NCBI RefSeq assembly: GCF_024138165.1
Contig: NZ_CP100000.1
Span: 1,116,001-1,180,000, forward strand
From: Halorussus vallis
GTDB lineage: Archaea > Halobacteriota > Halobacteria > Halobacteriales > Haladaptataceae
DNA: 64,000 nucleotides
Direction: 5' to 3'
Of the stretch, positions 34,238 to 43,729 are shown piece after piece (within the stretch, counting starts at the first letter, position 1; the number at the start of each line of letters is the position of its first letter). The position numbers and the translations under genes were made by a program. The notes under the pieces were generated by a model, which was not told where the DNA came from, did no database searches, and saw only the letters and a list, made by a program, of their open reading frames with translations.

Positions 34238-35053
34238 ATGGCAACGACTGTCCAGGACCTCGCGGAGATGGCCGGCGAGGAGCGCATCACGATGCTGACC
34301 GCCTACGACGCGCCGACGGCCGAAATCGTCGACGAGGCGGGCGTGGACGTCATTCTGGTCGGCGACAGCATGGGCAACGCCGTGCTGGGCTACGACTCGA
34401 CGCTCCCGGTGACGGTCGAGGAGATGCGGAGCCGGACCGCGGCGGTCGCCCGCGCGACCGACGACGCGCTGGTCGTCGCCGACATGCCCTTCCTGAGTTA
34501 CGGTGCCGACCCGGACGAGGCCGTCGAGAACTGCGGGAAGATGCTGAAGGAGGCCGAGGCGAACGCCATCAAACTGGAGAGCGGGCCCCACACCGTCGAC
34601 CTCACCGACCGTCTGGTCGACATCGGCGTGCCGGTGATAGCCCACCTCGGACTCACGCCCCAGCGGTACAACCAACTCGGCGGCTACTTCCGGCAGGGCA
34701 CCGACGAAGAGAGCGCGAGCGAGATGCTCGAGCTCGCGAAAGCCCACGAGGAAGCCGGGGCGTTCGCGCTCGTGCTCGAACACGTCCCCTCGAACGTCGC
34801 CGCCCAGATCACCGACGCCATCGACATCCCGACCATCGGCATCGGCGCGGGGCCGGACACCGACGGTCAGGTGCTCGTGCTCAACGACGTGTTCGGGCTG
34901 AGCGACCGGAGCCCGTACTTCTCCGAGCAGTTCGGCGACGTGAGAGCCGAGATGGAACGAGCCGTTTCGGGATACCTGGAGGCGGTCGAGGACGGCGAAT
35001 TCCCGGCCGAGGAACACAGCTACAGCGAAGACGAGATAGACGACATCTACTGA
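34238..35053 (+). CDS. panB: 3-methyl-2-oxobutanoate hydroxymethyltransferase
   Basis: A 271-aa TIM-barrel enzyme making ketopantoate from 2-oxoisovalerate and methylene-THF, the first committed pantothenate/CoA step. Motifs: ITMLTAYDAPTAEIVDEAG, LVGDSMGNAVLGYDSTLPVT, VADMPFLSYG, AIKLESG, and IPTIGIGAGPDTDGQVLVL. Length and start (MATTVQDLAEMAGEERI) match the family. GTTTACTT at 34208-34215 is a TATA box 23-30 bp upstream. It uses the one-carbon cofactor made by GlyA/FolD. No other pan gene lies nearby. Confidence 0.95.
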   Translation: MATTVQDLAEMAGEERITMLTAYDAPTAEIVDEAGVDVILVGDSMGNAVLGYDSTLPVTVEEMRSRTAAVARATDDALVVADMPFLSYGADPDEAVENCGKMLKEAEANAIKLESGPHTVDLTDRLVDIGVPVIAHLGLTPQRYNQLGGYFRQGTDEESASEMLELAKAHEEAGAFALVLEHVPSNVAAQITDAIDIPTIGIGAGPDTDGQVLVLNDVFGLSDRSPYFSEQFGDVRAEMERAVSGYLEAVEDGEFPAEEHSYSEDEIDDIY

Positions 35054-35060
35054 GCGGCGC

Positions 35061-35842
35061 TCAGACTCCTTTTTCGTCCAGGAACGAACGCACCGCGTCG
35101 TTGAACGCCTCGGGCGTTTCGAGCATGGCGAGGTGGGCGGCGTCCGGAATCTCGCGATACTCGCAGTCCGGAATCTCCTCGGCCAGGTACTCGTGGTACT
35201 CCGGCGGGGTGAGTCGGTCGTGCTCGCCGGCGAGAGCGAGCGTCGGCACCGAAATCCGGTCGAGGCGGTCGCGGAGGTCGAACTCGTGGCAGGTCCGGAA
35301 GTCCCGGGAGGTGACCCGGCGGCCGACCCGCTCCATCGCCGCCATCGAGAGCCGTCGGTAGCGCGGGTCGGCGTCGTGGAACAGCCGGTCGGGTTCGTGG
35401 AGGAACTCGACCGCCCGGTCGAAGTCCCCGTCCAGCCACTCCAGCAGGTCGGCCAGCACCGGGAGTTTCGCGCCCGTGCCGGCCAGCACGAGGCCGTCGA
35501 GGTCGTGGTCGCGCTCGGCGGCCAGTCGCATGGCGACCGCACCGCCCAGCGAGTTGCCCACGAGGACGCCCGCGTCGGTTTCCCGGGCGACCGCCAGCAC
35601 GTCGTCGGCGTAGGCCGAAATCGACTCCCACCCGGCGTCGGCGTCGAAGTCCTCGGAGTCGCCGTGACCGCTCAGGTCGAGCGCGGCGACCGGGCGGCGG
35701 CTCGCCAGGCGGCCGAGTTGGGCCTTCCAGACCTCGTGGGTTCCCCCCCGACCCGTGGACGCAGAGCAGCGGTCGCCCCCTCGCCGCCGCGGTCGGCGAC
35801 CCTGTAGGCTGTCGTCCGACCGTGATGTGTCACCATCTCCAT
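35061..35842 (-). pseudogene. Alpha/beta hydrolase, frameshifted twice in homopolymers
   Basis: The intact C-terminal frame reads WKAQLGRLASRRPVAALDLS, GNSLGGAVAMRLAAE (nucleophile Ser), LALAGEHDRLTPPEY (Asp) and IPDAAHLAMLETPEAF (His), a complete alpha/beta hydrolase core. The expected N-terminus, MEMVTHHGRTTAYRVADRGG from the ATG at 35842, is in another frame. Removing one base from the C5 run at 35776-35780 and one from the C7 run at 35743-35749 restores a continuous EGRPLLCVHGSGGTHEVWK with the oxyanion-hole HGSGG. Two single-base insertions in homopolymers suggest sequencing error more than decay. The gene converges with panB. Confidence 0.75.
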
Positions 35843-35938
35843 ATCCTACGCGTTCGCGTGCGCGGAGTAACAAACCTCCGGTGCTCGTCGGTGCTCGGAC
35901 TGCTCCGGTGCGCTTCGGTGTTCGGAAGGCCGAATCGG

Positions 35939-35971
35939 CGGCGGGCGACGCTCCGCGAGCGTCGCCCGCCG
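35939..35971. repeat. Perfect 15-bp inverted repeat, 3-nt loop
   Basis: CGGCGGGCGACGCTC, CGC, exact complement. It lies between two divergent genes, so it cannot be a simple terminator of either one. Confidence 0.7.
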
Positions 35972-36101
35972 AGTTCTCCCACGGAGTTCCGCCCACGGAG
36001 TTCCGCCCGCCGACTGTCAAAGTCGGCGACGGGAGCCCGGGACCGCAATTCAGCCGTTCGAATAGCACCCCGACGCCGTATAGCGATTGTTCGTAGGAAG
36101 A

Positions 36102-36109
36102 TTTAAATA
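36102..36109 (+). promoter_or_regulatory. TATA box of the Hsp20-like/cdc48 operon
   Basis: TTTAAATA with purine-rich GAAGA before it; a start about 25 nt on would leave a leader of roughly 10 nt before the ATG at 36141. Confidence 0.6.
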
Positions 36110-36140
36110 GTAGTGTGCCTAACGTAGAGTTAGTATCAAA

Positions 36141-36389
36141 ATGTCGCTCAAACGAGTTTCCGAGCGCGAAGACATCTTCGCGCGCCACTACCAGTACGAC
36201 GACGAGGAACTGCTCGTCGCCGACCTAGGCGTCGCCGACGAGGACGCCAGCGTCGACGTGCTCGACGACGTCGCCATCGTCGTGGTCGACGACGAGGACG
36301 AACCTCGCCAGCTCGAGCTGGAGCTGCCCGACGGAGGGGCGGAAGCGTTTATCACGAACGGCGTGCTCACTATTGGGGTGAGACGATGA
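36141..36389 (+). CDS. Small Hsp20-like protein cotranscribed with cdc48
   Basis: An 82-aa very acidic protein of beta strands: [40 protein letters not shown] and [14 protein letters not shown], whose last part resembles the I-x-I/V C-terminal strand of alpha-crystallin/Hsp20 domains (GVLTIGV). Its last four bases overlap the cdc48 start (ATGA), so the two are translationally coupled. A role as a chaperone-like partner of Cdc48 is inferred from context only. Confidence 0.7.
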   Translation: MSLKRVSEREDIFARHYQYDDEELLVADLGVADEDASVDVLDDVAIVVVDDEDEPRQLELELPDGGAEAFITNGVLTIGVRR

Positions 36390-38650
36390 AGCTAACTGTC
36401 AAGCCGTTAAAACAGAAGGACGCGGGTCGCGGACTCGCCGCCGTCGACCGCCGGTCGATGCAAGAACTCGGCGTCGAGAACGGCGACTACATCGTCATCG
36501 AGGGGAGAGAGCAGGGCCGAGCCGTCGCGCGGGTCTGGCCCGGCTACCCCGAGGACGAGGGCCACGGCGTCGTCCGCATCGACGGCCAACTCCGCCAGGA
36601 GGCCGGCGTGGGCATCGACGACAAGGTCACCATCGAGAAGGCCGACGTCAAGCCCGCCAACTCCGTGACCATTGCGCTCCCGCAGAACCTCCAGATTCGC
36701 GGGAACATCGCGCCCCACGTCCGCGACAAGCTCAGCGGACAGGCCATCACCCAGGGCCAGAACGTCCCGTTCGGCTTCGGGCTGATGGGGATGGGTTCGG
36801 GGCAGTCGATTCCCCTGAAGATCGCCAACACCGACCCCAGCGGGACGGTCGTCGTGACCGACTCGACCAACATCGACATCAGCGAGCGCCCCGCCGAGGA
36901 GATCGCCTCGGGCGGCGCCAGCGGCGGCGAAGGCGCGCCGAGCGTGACCTACGAGGACATCGGCGGCCTCGAAGGGGAACTCGAACAGGTCCGGGAGATG
37001 ATCGAGCTCCCGATGCGCCACCCCGAGCTCTTCAGCCGGTTGGGCATCGACCCGCCGAAGGGCGTGATGCTCCACGGACCGCCGGGCACGGGTAAGACCC
37101 TGATGGCGAAGGCCGTCGCCAACGAGATCGACGCCCACTTCCAGACCATCTCGGGCCCCGAGATCATGTCGAAGTACTACGGGGAGTCCGAAGAGCAGCT
37201 CCGGGAGGTGTTCGAGGAGGCCGAGCAGAACGCGCCGGCTATCGTCTTCATCGACGAACTCGACTCCATCGCGCCCAAGCGCGAGGAGGCCGGCGGCGAC
37301 GTGGAACGCCGCGTCGTGGCCCAGTTGCTCTCGTTGATGGACGGTCTCGAAGAGCGCGGCGAAGTCACCGTCATCGCCGCCACGAACCGGGTCGACGCGG
37401 TCGACCCCGCGCTCCGGCGACCCGGCCGCTTCGACCGCGAGATCGAGATCGGCGTCCCGGACCGGGACGGTCGCCTCGAGATCATGCAGGTCCACACCCG
37501 CGGCATGCCGCTGGCCGACGGCATCGACCTCGAGGAGTACGCCGACAACACCCACGGCTTCGTCGGCGCCGACCTGGAGAACCTCGCCAAGGAGGCGGCG
37601 ATGAACGCGCTCCGGCGCATCCGGCCCGAAATCGACCTCGAATCCGAGGAGATTCCGGCCGACGTGCTCGACCAACTCCAGGTCACCGAGGGCGACTTCA
37701 AGGACGCGCTGAAGGGCATCGAACCCTCCGCGCTCCGCGAGGTGTTCGTCGAAGTCCCCGACGTCACCTGGGAACAGGTCGGCGGATTGGAGGACACCAA
37801 AGAGCGCCTGCGCGAGACCATCCAGTGGCCCCTGGAGTACCCCGAGGTGTTCGACGCGCTGGACATGCAGGCCGCCAAGGGCGTGCTGCTGTACGGCCCG
37901 CCCGGCACGGGCAAGACCCTGATGGCGAAGGCCGTCGCCAACGAGAGCGACAGCAACTTCATCTCCATCAAGGGTCCCGAACTGCTGAGCAAGTGGGTCG
38001 GCGAGTCCGAGAAGGGCGTCCGCGAGGTGTTCAGCAAGGCCCGGGAGAACGCCCCGACCGTGGTGTTCTTCGACGAGATCGACTCCATCGCCACCGAGCG
38101 CGGAAGCGGCCAGGGCGGCGGCTCGCAGGTCAGCGAGCGCGTCGTCTCGCAGCTGCTGACCGAACTCGACGGGCTGGAGGAACTCGAAGACGTGGTCGTC
38201 ATCGCCACCTCGAACCGGCCCGACCTCATCGACAACGCGCTACTGCGCCCGGGTCGGCTGGACCGCCACGTCCACGTGCCGGTGCCCGACGAGGACGCTC
38301 GGCGCGCCATCTTCGAGGTCCACACCCGAAACAAGCCGGTGGCCGACGACGTCGACCTCGACTGGCTCGCCAGCGAAACCCAGGGCTACGTCGGCGCCGA
38401 CATCGAGGCGGTCACCCGCGAGGCCTCGATGGCCGCCAGCCGGGAGTTCATCCACAGCGTGGACTCCGAGGAGATCGGCGATAGCGTCGGGAACGTCCGC
38501 ATCAGCCGGGAGCACTTCGAGCACGCGCTCGAAGAGATCACCCCGAGCGTGACCGAGCAGGTCCGCGAGCGCTACGACGAGATCGAAGAGCGCTTCGACA
38601 CGGCCGAACCCGAGGCCGAACAGGACCAACTCGGCCGGACGTTCCAATAG
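36386..38650 (+). CDS. cdc48: CDC48/VAT-type AAA+ ATPase
   Basis: A 754-aa double-ring unfoldase. The N-domain (residues 1-185) starts [21 protein letters not shown]1 and D2 each have Walker A GPPGTGKT (about 231 and 504), Walker B FIDELDS and FFDEIDS, and second-region-of-homology arginines ([34 protein letters not shown]). It extracts and unfolds proteins for degradation, typically with the proteasome. It lacks the extended C-terminal tail of eukaryotic p97. It overlaps the upstream small gene by 4 bp. Two hairpins follow the stop. Confidence 0.95.
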   Translation: MKLTVKPLKQKDAGRGLAAVDRRSMQELGVENGDYIVIEGREQGRAVARVWPGYPEDEGHGVVRIDGQLRQEAGVGIDDKVTIEKADVKPANSVTIALPQNLQIRGNIAPHVRDKLSGQAITQGQNVPFGFGLMGMGSGQSIPLKIANTDPSGTVVVTDSTNIDISERPAEEIASGGASGGEGAPSVTYEDIGGLEGELEQVREMIELPMRHPELFSRLGIDPPKGVMLHGPPGTGKTLMAKAVANEIDAHFQTISGPEIMSKYYGESEEQLREVFEEAEQNAPAIVFIDELDSIAPKREEAGGDVERRVVAQLLSLMDGLEERGEVTVIAATNRVDAVDPALRRPGRFDREIEIGVPDRDGRLEIMQVHTRGMPLADGIDLEEYADNTHGFVGADLENLAKEAAMNALRRIRPEIDLESEEIPADVLDQLQVTEGDFKDALKGIEPSALREVFVEVPDVTWEQVGGLEDTKERLRETIQWPLEYPEVFDALDMQAAKGVLLYGPPGTGKTLMAKAVANESDSNFISIKGPELLSKWVGESEKGVREVFSKARENAPTVVFFDEIDSIATERGSGQGGGSQVSERVVSQLLTELDGLEELEDVVVIATSNRPDLIDNALLRPGRLDRHVHVPVPDEDARRAIFEVHTRNKPVADDVDLDWLASETQGYVGADIEAVTREASMAASREFIHSVDSEEIGDSVGNVRISREHFEHALEEITPSVTEQVRERYDEIEERFDTAEPEAEQDQLGRTFQ

Positions 38651-38667
38651 AACCTTTTCCTGCGCTC

Positions 38668-38692
38668 GGAAACGCGGCGAAGCCGCGTTTCC
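38668..38692. repeat. Perfect 11-bp inverted repeat after cdc48
   Basis: GGAAACGCGGC, GAA, exact complement; 18 bp past the cdc48 stop. Confidence 0.65.
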
Positions 38693-38741
38693 TCGCTGGG
38701 AAAACGTTCATGAAAAGCACGTCGTCACCACCTACCGTCAC

Positions 38742-38766
38742 GGGAAGGCGGCTTCGCCGCCTTCCC
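38742..38766. repeat. Perfect 11-bp inverted repeat in cdc48-GINS gap
   Basis: GGGAAGGCGGC, TTC, exact complement; outer CCACC...GGTGG can extend the structure. Confidence 0.65.
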
Positions 38767-38897
38767 ATTCCGTCGGTGGTTCCTCGGCCCGCTCGCTTCG
38801 CTCGCGGGAGGACTGCGAGTGCGTGACCGCAGGATGAAGGCGTCACTCTTCGTCGCGGTTATTTTTCGTACAAAGTCGTAAAAGGGTACTGTGCCGT

Positions 38898-39869
38898 CTA
38901 CTCCAATTTCTCGGCCGCGCCGCGCTCGACCAGCGGCGCGGCGTTCTCCGAGGGCAGGGTCACCACGTCCTCGGTTTCGAGGTCGTAGGTGCGTTCGTCG
39001 ACCCCGAAGATCTCGCCGACGTCGTGGGTGATGCGGACCGTCGTGCGCTCGGCGAGGCCGGCGGTCGGGTCCGAGGCGGCCGACGCCGACTCGTCGGCCG
39101 CCATCTCGTCAGCCGCGCCCGCGGCGCTTCCGCCGGACGCCTCGTCGTTACCGGCGTCGGAGTCACCGGCGATGGCGGCGGCTTCGTCGGTCGGGCGGTC
39201 GTCGTCGCTGTCCCGACCGCCCGCGACCGATTCGGCCTCGGCGGCGGACGCACCCGCGCCGTGCGCGGACACCTCTCCCGGCGAGTCGGCCGGCGACGCG
39301 TCGCCGGCCGACTCGTCTCCGCCACCCATCACGTCGGCGGCGCTCACGCCGTCGGACTGTGGGTTCGACGCGCCCGCGGGGTCGGCCCCTTCGGCGTTCG
39401 CCTCGTTCGCCGACGCGTCGGGCGTCGGCGTGGGCGCGCCGCCGGGGTCCGAGGGGACGCGCCCGGTTCCGGCCCCGCCGTCCTCGCCGGACAGCACCGC
39501 CAGCACGTCCTCCTTGTTCGACTCGATGCGCGCGACCAGTTCGTTGAACAGTTCCTGCTCCTCGTTGGTCAGGCCCTCCTCGTCGGCGGGCATCCCGGCC
39601 GCCGCGAGGCTGGCGCGCTTGACCACCTTGCCGACCCGGCGCTCGTACACCGCCTCGACGACCTCCTCGGCCGTGTTTATCTCGTCGGTCAGGCGGTTGA
39701 CCTCGGGGTCGTCGAAGGGGTTGTCGGACTGTTCGGCGGCGTACTCGCGCTGGTCCTTCAGCGACGCGATGTACTTGCCAACGTCTGCGTAGAACGACTC
39801 CCGCAGGTGCTGGAGGCTGTCCTTCGACCGCTCCTTGCTCTGTACCGTGCGGAGTTCGTCCAGATTCAT
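38898..39869 (-). CDS. GINS complex subunit (Gins51/Gins15-like)
   Basis: A 323-aa replication factor that bridges the MCM helicase and primase/polymerase. The helical A domain is residues 1-130 (MNLDELRTVQSKERSKDSLQ, YADVGKYIASLKDQREYAAE, VVEAVYERRVGKVVKRASLA). A ~130-residue disordered Ala/Asp/Ser/Gly linker follows (for example DASANEANAEGADPAGAS). The final ~55 residues are the beta B domain (VRITHDVGEIFGVDERTYDL). The A-then-B order is Gins51 type. It is 10 bp downstream of priS on the same strand, forming an operon. Confidence 0.9.
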   Translation of the reverse strand: MNLDELRTVQSKERSKDSLQHLRESFYADVGKYIASLKDQREYAAEQSDNPFDDPEVNRLTDEINTAEEVVEAVYERRVGKVVKRASLAAAGMPADEEGLTNEEQELFNELVARIESNKEDVLAVLSGEDGGAGTGRVPSDPGGAPTPTPDASANEANAEGADPAGASNPQSDGVSAADVMGGGDESAGDASPADSPGEVSAHGAGASAAEAESVAGGRDSDDDRPTDEAAAIAGDSDAGNDEASGGSAAGAADEMAADESASAASDPTAGLAERTTVRITHDVGEIFGVDERTYDLETEDVVTLPSENAAPLVERGAAEKLE

Positions 39870-39879
39870 GCTACGACTC

Positions 39880-41055
39880 TCATTCTCTGCCCTTCTCGGC
39901 CCGGCCGCGCGCCATCAGGAACGCGGCCACGTATTCAGGAACTGAAACGTCACCCTCCGGAACGGTAAATGTTTCGTCGTTCAACTCAACCACTCCGGGT
40001 TCCGATACTTCGACCGTGACGTCGTGGCCCACGAACGTCTCGGGCACCGCGTCGACCAGCGGGTCGAAGTCGTCCAACTCGTCGCGCGCGACGTGGCACA
40101 CCTCCAGTGCGGTGCCGCCGTGGAGGCTCCCTGGCAGGCGGATGAGCCGGTGGGTGTCGGTCGTGACCGGTTCGTCGATGGCGGCCGCCTCCGCTTCGAG
40201 CGCCACGGTCAGGAAGCGTTCGAACACGTCCCGGCCGGCGCTCCCGCCGACTTCGAGGTTGCCGTTCTCCAGGGCCTCGTATCGGTCGCGGGCCGCCCCG
40301 AGCATCGTCGCCGACTTCTTCGGCCCGAACCCCTCGAACTCCTGGAGTCGTTCGAGCGCGTCCTCTTCGTCCATCGCCAGCAGTTCGTCGACGAACGCCA
40401 TCGCGCGGCGGTGGGCGCGGGCGCCCCATCCGCCGTCGGTCTGCAAGCGGCGCTTCTCGACGGGGTTCTTCAGACCCATGCCGTCGACCAGTTCACTGTC
40501 GGCGAGTTGGTCGAGTTCCACGCCCGACCCGAGGACGTAGTCGACGATCTCGCGGCGCTCGTCGCGGTCGAGGTGCAGGACGCCTTCGTCGCGGACGTGG
40601 ACGTGGTAGCCCCGGCCGCCCGAGAAGACGACGGTGAGGTCCTCGAAGCCGAAGTCGTCTTCGAGGAACGAGAGCAGTTTCCGGAGTTCGTCCTTGCAGT
40701 CGGCGAGCATCTCGGCGTAGGAGTCGCCCTCGGGGTCGACGCCCGGCAGGTGGTCGGCGTCGAGGTCGAAGACGAGGTCGGAGTTTCGCCACCCCTTCGA
40801 GTCCATGTCGTCGGCGCCGGGGTCGTCGTAGCGCCCGGCCGAGAAGTAGACGTGGCGCGGACGCTCGCGCTGGAGGAAGTCGGATACCTCCCCGAGTTCC
40901 AACAGCGACTGGTGGCGGACCATCGTCGTCGGTCCGCTCGTCCAGGGGATGTAGCCCCACTCGCGCGCCTCGGGGTCCGGCGGCGGCGTCGGGTCCGTGC
41001 GACGGTAGTGGTCGCGAAAGCGGCCCCGGAGGTAGGCGCGAGTACGTTCTTCCAT
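39880..41055 (-). CDS. priS: DNA primase small (catalytic) subunit PriS
   Basis: A 391-aa primase catalytic subunit. Motif I with the catalytic aspartates is LVFDLDADHLPG (about residues 92-103), then VVFSGGRGYHVHVRDEG (nucleotide-binding SGGRGYH) and TDTHRLIRLPGSLHGGTAL (third motif). It synthesises RNA/DNA primers together with PriL, which is not in this window. The ATG at 41055 begins MEERTRAYLRGRFRDHYRR; a CTTAAAG TATA box at about 41086-41092 is ~30 bp upstream. Operon with the GINS gene downstream. Confidence 0.95.
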   Translation of the reverse strand: MEERTRAYLRGRFRDHYRRTDPTPPPDPEAREWGYIPWTSGPTTMVRHQSLLELGEVSDFLQRERPRHVYFSAGRYDDPGADDMDSKGWRNSDLVFDLDADHLPGVDPEGDSYAEMLADCKDELRKLLSFLEDDFGFEDLTVVFSGGRGYHVHVRDEGVLHLDRDERREIVDYVLGSGVELDQLADSELVDGMGLKNPVEKRRLQTDGGWGARAHRRAMAFVDELLAMDEEDALERLQEFEGFGPKKSATMLGAARDRYEALENGNLEVGGSAGRDVFERFLTVALEAEAAAIDEPVTTDTHRLIRLPGSLHGGTALEVCHVARDELDDFDPLVDAVPETFVGHDVTVEVSEPGVVELNDETFTVPEGDVSVPEYVAAFLMARGRAEKGRE

Positions 41056-41279
41056 GCTGTCTCGGGTATGTTCGGGCTGCGTCTTTAAGATTATCTATCG
41101 ACGCGTCGGCGGTGGTGGGACGATGCTTCGAAGGAATCACCAGTCGAGTCGGCCGTCGGAACCTCCTCGCTCGACACTGCAGTTGGTGCCGTTACTCCGA
41201 CCGTTTCGAAAGTCCCATCCTGCCGGTGGATCAGTTTGCCATCGCTCACCAGGAAGCCGGGCCTGGCGCATTCGCGGTT
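41056..41279. other. Intergenic region between M50 protease and priS
   Basis: Contains the priS promoter at its left end and a motif TTCGAAAGTCCCATCCTGCC at about 41205-41224 that resembles one in the AlaX downstream gap (30916). No ORF is supported. Confidence 0.4.
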
Positions 41280-42224
41280 TCAAATCGGCAACGCCGGACC
41301 GACGACGGCGACTACGACGAGTCCCAGCGCGAGGACCGACGCGCCGTTCACGACCGCCGACTCGGCGACCGGCGGTAGCGTCACGCCGACGCGGGCAGTC
41401 GACTCCCGGAGCGCCAGCGTCAGCGCGCGACCGCCGTCGAAGGCCGAAACAGGGAGGGCGTTCAGCACGGCGAAGTTGGCGTTCAGCAGCGCCAGCCAGA
41501 AACAGCAGTTGGTCAACGCGCCGAGCGCGCCGACCGTCGCCGCGGTCGGCGGCGTTCCGCCGACCAGCGCCCACCCGAAGCACGTCAGGTAGGCCTCGCC
41601 GGGCGACGCCGCAAACGGGGAGTAGAGGACCGCGAGCGCGGCGATGGCCACCAGGAGGTTGTGGAAGACGCCGACCGCGTACATCCGCAACCGGTCGCGC
41701 ACCGAGGCGTCGTCGATGGCCTCGTCGGGCAGGACGTACGCCGCGAGCGGGACGACGCCCAGCAGGAGCGCGACGCCCCACTCCTCGACGTCAACGTCGG
41801 CCCGCAGACACGCGACGGCGTGGCCCACCTCGTGGACGACGGTGGCGACGACCAGTCCTACCACGACGTAGGGCGCGGCCGCGAGGGGCATGAAGTCGTT
41901 GAGGCCCGGCACCGCCACGGCGTTCACGGGGTCGTTCAGCGCGGTGGCGCGGGTCCGGCCGAGCGCCGACCACGCCGCGAACGAGATCAGCGCCATCCCG
42001 CCGACTTGCAACGCGAACAGGGAGGCGACGCCGGCATCGGTCCAGCGGTCCCACGCCGAGTGGCTCGCCGCCGCGTCGAGGCGGTCGGCGGTCGTCGTCG
42101 AGAAGAGATAGAGGGTCAGAAAGCCCACCTTCAGGGGACCGGGGAGCGCCTCGTTGAGGCGCGTCTCGACCGCGTCGAAACGCATCTCGATTGCACGGAG
42201 TAGGTTTCGTACGCTCGGCGACAC
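41280..42224 (-). CDS. M50-family site-2 protease-like membrane protein
   Basis: A 314-aa intramembrane metalloprotease. The zinc motif HEVGH (TVVHEVGHAVACLRADVD, about residue 129) and the second conserved motif NFAVLNALPVSAFDGGRAL (Asp ligand, about 250) are both present, with six or so membrane helices and no PDZ domain. Such proteases release membrane-bound regulators; no anti-sigma-like partner exists in archaea and the substrate is unknown. A GTG at 42224 is chosen because GTTTTGTG about 25 bp upstream resembles a TATA box; the ATG at 42185 (MRFDAVETRLNE) is the alternative. Confidence 0.85.
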   Translation of the reverse strand: MSPSVRNLLRAIEMRFDAVETRLNEALPGPLKVGFLTLYLFSTTTADRLDAAASHSAWDRWTDAGVASLFALQVGGMALISFAAWSALGRTRATALNDPVNAVAVPGLNDFMPLAAAPYVVVGLVVATVVHEVGHAVACLRADVDVEEWGVALLLGVVPLAAYVLPDEAIDDASVRDRLRMYAVGVFHNLLVAIAALAVLYSPFAASPGEAYLTCFGWALVGGTPPTAATVGALGALTNCCFWLALLNANFAVLNALPVSAFDGGRALTLALRESTARVGVTLPPVAESAVVNGASVLALGLVVVAVVGPALPI

Positions 42225-42299
42225 GACCGAGATAGCTCACGGCTCACACAAAACTGTTCTGGGCTGTTCTGGGAGGTCGGCGCGAACCGGTCGCCCGCC

Positions 42300-42797
42300 T
42301 CACCCGCGCATGAAGTCCGAGAGCTTCTTGGTGATGCCGCCGTCGTCGCCCAGTCGGAGGTAGTAGGCGTCGCCGCCGTCCTCGTAGTAGTTGTCGATGC
42401 GGCGCTCGATCTCGAAGCCGAGGTGCTCGTAGAAACCCATCGCGTTCTCGTTGGTCGCGCGGGCGTGGCAGGTGACCGAGTCGTGGTCCTCGGCGACCCG
42501 GCCCACGAGTCGCGCGCCGACGCCCTCGCCGCGGAACTCGGGCGAAACCGCCAGAAAGAGGATGTAACCGTCTCGTCGGACCGCCGCGAACCCCATCAGT
42601 CGCTGGTCGGCCGCGTCGCCGGTGTCGTCGGCCACGAGGAGGTGGACCGTCGAGCGCCGGTAGGCGTCGACGAAGAACCCGCGGCGCTGTTTCAACACAT
42701 TCTCCTCGCGCCGGATGCGCTCTTTGAGTTGCCACGCCGCGTCGACGTAGCTCTCGTCCCCGGGGAGCGCGATTTCGGTTTCGACCTTGACGCTCAC
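42300..42797 (-). CDS. GNAT-family N-acetyltransferase
   Basis: A 165-aa acetyltransferase: SYVDAAWQLKERIRREENVL, then the acetyl-CoA motif LAVSPEFRGEGVGARLVGRV (RGxGxG/A, about residue 100) and ATNENAMGFYEHLGFEIERR near the end, the RimI-like layout. Substrate unknown. The start is set at the GTG 42797 because GTTATATTC at about 42820-42828 is a TATA box 25-30 bp upstream, which would put an upstream ATG (42839) outside the transcript. Confidence 0.82.
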   Translation of the reverse strand: MSVKVETEIALPGDESYVDAAWQLKERIRREENVLKQRRGFFVDAYRRSTVHLLVADDTGDAADQRLMGFAAVRRDGYILFLAVSPEFRGEGVGARLVGRVAEDHDSVTCHARATNENAMGFYEHLGFEIERRIDNYYEDGGDAYYLRLGDDGGITKKLSDFMRG

Positions 42798-42947
42798 TAC
42801 GCGTCCGTATGTGCGTGGTGAATATAACTCCACCGCCATACGTTGGCACACGTGCAGGCGGCGCGGCGGTCCCGGGGACAGCGGCGTCGTCGACGACCCG
42901 CCGACCGATAGTAAAGCGCTTTCCCGCACCGCCGCGTCGTCCCGGAC

Positions 42948-43358
42948 GTGAGCTACGAACTCCGCAACCACACCGCCGACATCGCCGTCGCGGCGTCCGG
43001 CCCGACCCTCGACGCGGCGTTCGCCGCCGTCGCCGACGGCCTGGCCGCGGCGATGTGCGACGAGATTCCGGCGACCGGCGAGCGGTTCGACCTCGAAGTG
43101 CAGGCCGAGAGTCGCGAGGCGCTGTTGTTCGACTACCTCGACGAACTCATCTACGAGCGCGACGTTCGCGGCGTGCTTCCGGTGGACCACCGGGTTGAGG
43201 TTCGCGAAAAAGACGGCGAGTGGTCGCTGTCGGCGAGCGCCCGCGGCGTTCCGCTCGCGGGCCTCGGCGCGCGGGAAGTCAAGGCCGTGACCTACTCCGA
43301 GATGGAAGTGGCGGAAACTGCGGACGGGTGGCGGGCGTACGTGGTCTTCGACGTTTGA
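42948..43358 (+). CDS. Archease
   Basis: A 136-aa archease, the small cofactor that speeds guanylylation of RtcB. It starts YELRNHTADIAVAASGPTLD (conserved His and Asp in the calcium-binding site), then ALLFDYLDELIYERDVRGVL and the C-terminal EVKAVTYSEMEV. The GTG start at 42948 matches the family N-terminus. rtcB itself is the next gene on the same strand, 661 bp away, separated by two oppositely oriented dispersed elements, so the two are functionally linked but probably not one transcript. Confidence 0.93.
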   Translation: MSYELRNHTADIAVAASGPTLDAAFAAVADGLAAAMCDEIPATGERFDLEVQAESREALLFDYLDELIYERDVRGVLPVDHRVEVREKDGEWSLSASARGVPLAGLGAREVKAVTYSEMEVAETADGWRAYVVFDV

Positions 43359-43579
43359 GACGGCGTTTCTGCTGGTTTTCGTCGGCGGGCGAGCGGAGTA
43401 ACGACCGCCCGTTCGCCACGAACAACTGCATCAACAGATAACGAGAACAGCCAGAAAGCCCCCCGCCCGCTCGCGGTCGCTCAGCGATATATTCGGCTCG
43501 CGCCTGCCGGCGCTCGCTAATAGGGGTCGCTGAGACGACCACGCCCTTCGGGCGCGAGCGGGCGGCCCCTTTCATCCAC

Positions 43580-43655
43580 CCAAACCGCAACTCTACCACG
43601 AACCTCCCCAACCGATTCGCTCACTCCTTGCGGTCGCTCGCTCATCCCTCGTGTG
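43580..43655 (-). repeat. Dispersed element, copy B (diverged, inverted)
   Basis: On the minus strand it reads CGAGGGATGAGCGAGCG, AAGGAGTGAGCG, TCGGTTGGGGAGGTTCGTGG and TTGCGGTTT, matching the linker and 3' core of copies A and C in order. Hairpin 2 is altered and hairpin 1 is not recognisable. It faces copy C 75 bp away. Confidence 0.5.
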
Positions 43656-43729
43656 ACCTTGTCGCCGCATGAAGCGCCGACTGCGCGCCGCGTCGGCTGT
43701 GAAGATGCACGAACCGACGCTTGAAGCAT

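Larger units (their letters stand above)
35843..36140. other. Divergent promoter region with palindrome
   Basis: Contains a 15-bp perfect inverted repeat at 35939-35971 (GC-rich, 3-nt loop), a direct repeat of CACGGAGTTCCGCCC (about 35979-36010), and the TATA box for the Hsp20-like/cdc48 unit near 36102. No gene is seen. Confidence 0.5.
38651..38897. other. Convergent intergenic region with two hairpins
   Basis: Holds perfect inverted repeats at 38668-38692 (11-bp arms, GAA loop) and 38742-38766 (11-bp arms, TTC loop), the latter flanked by further pairing between CCACC/GGTGG. A T5 tract at about 38862-38866 follows. Probably the two-way terminator of cdc48 and the GINS gene. Confidence 0.5.
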
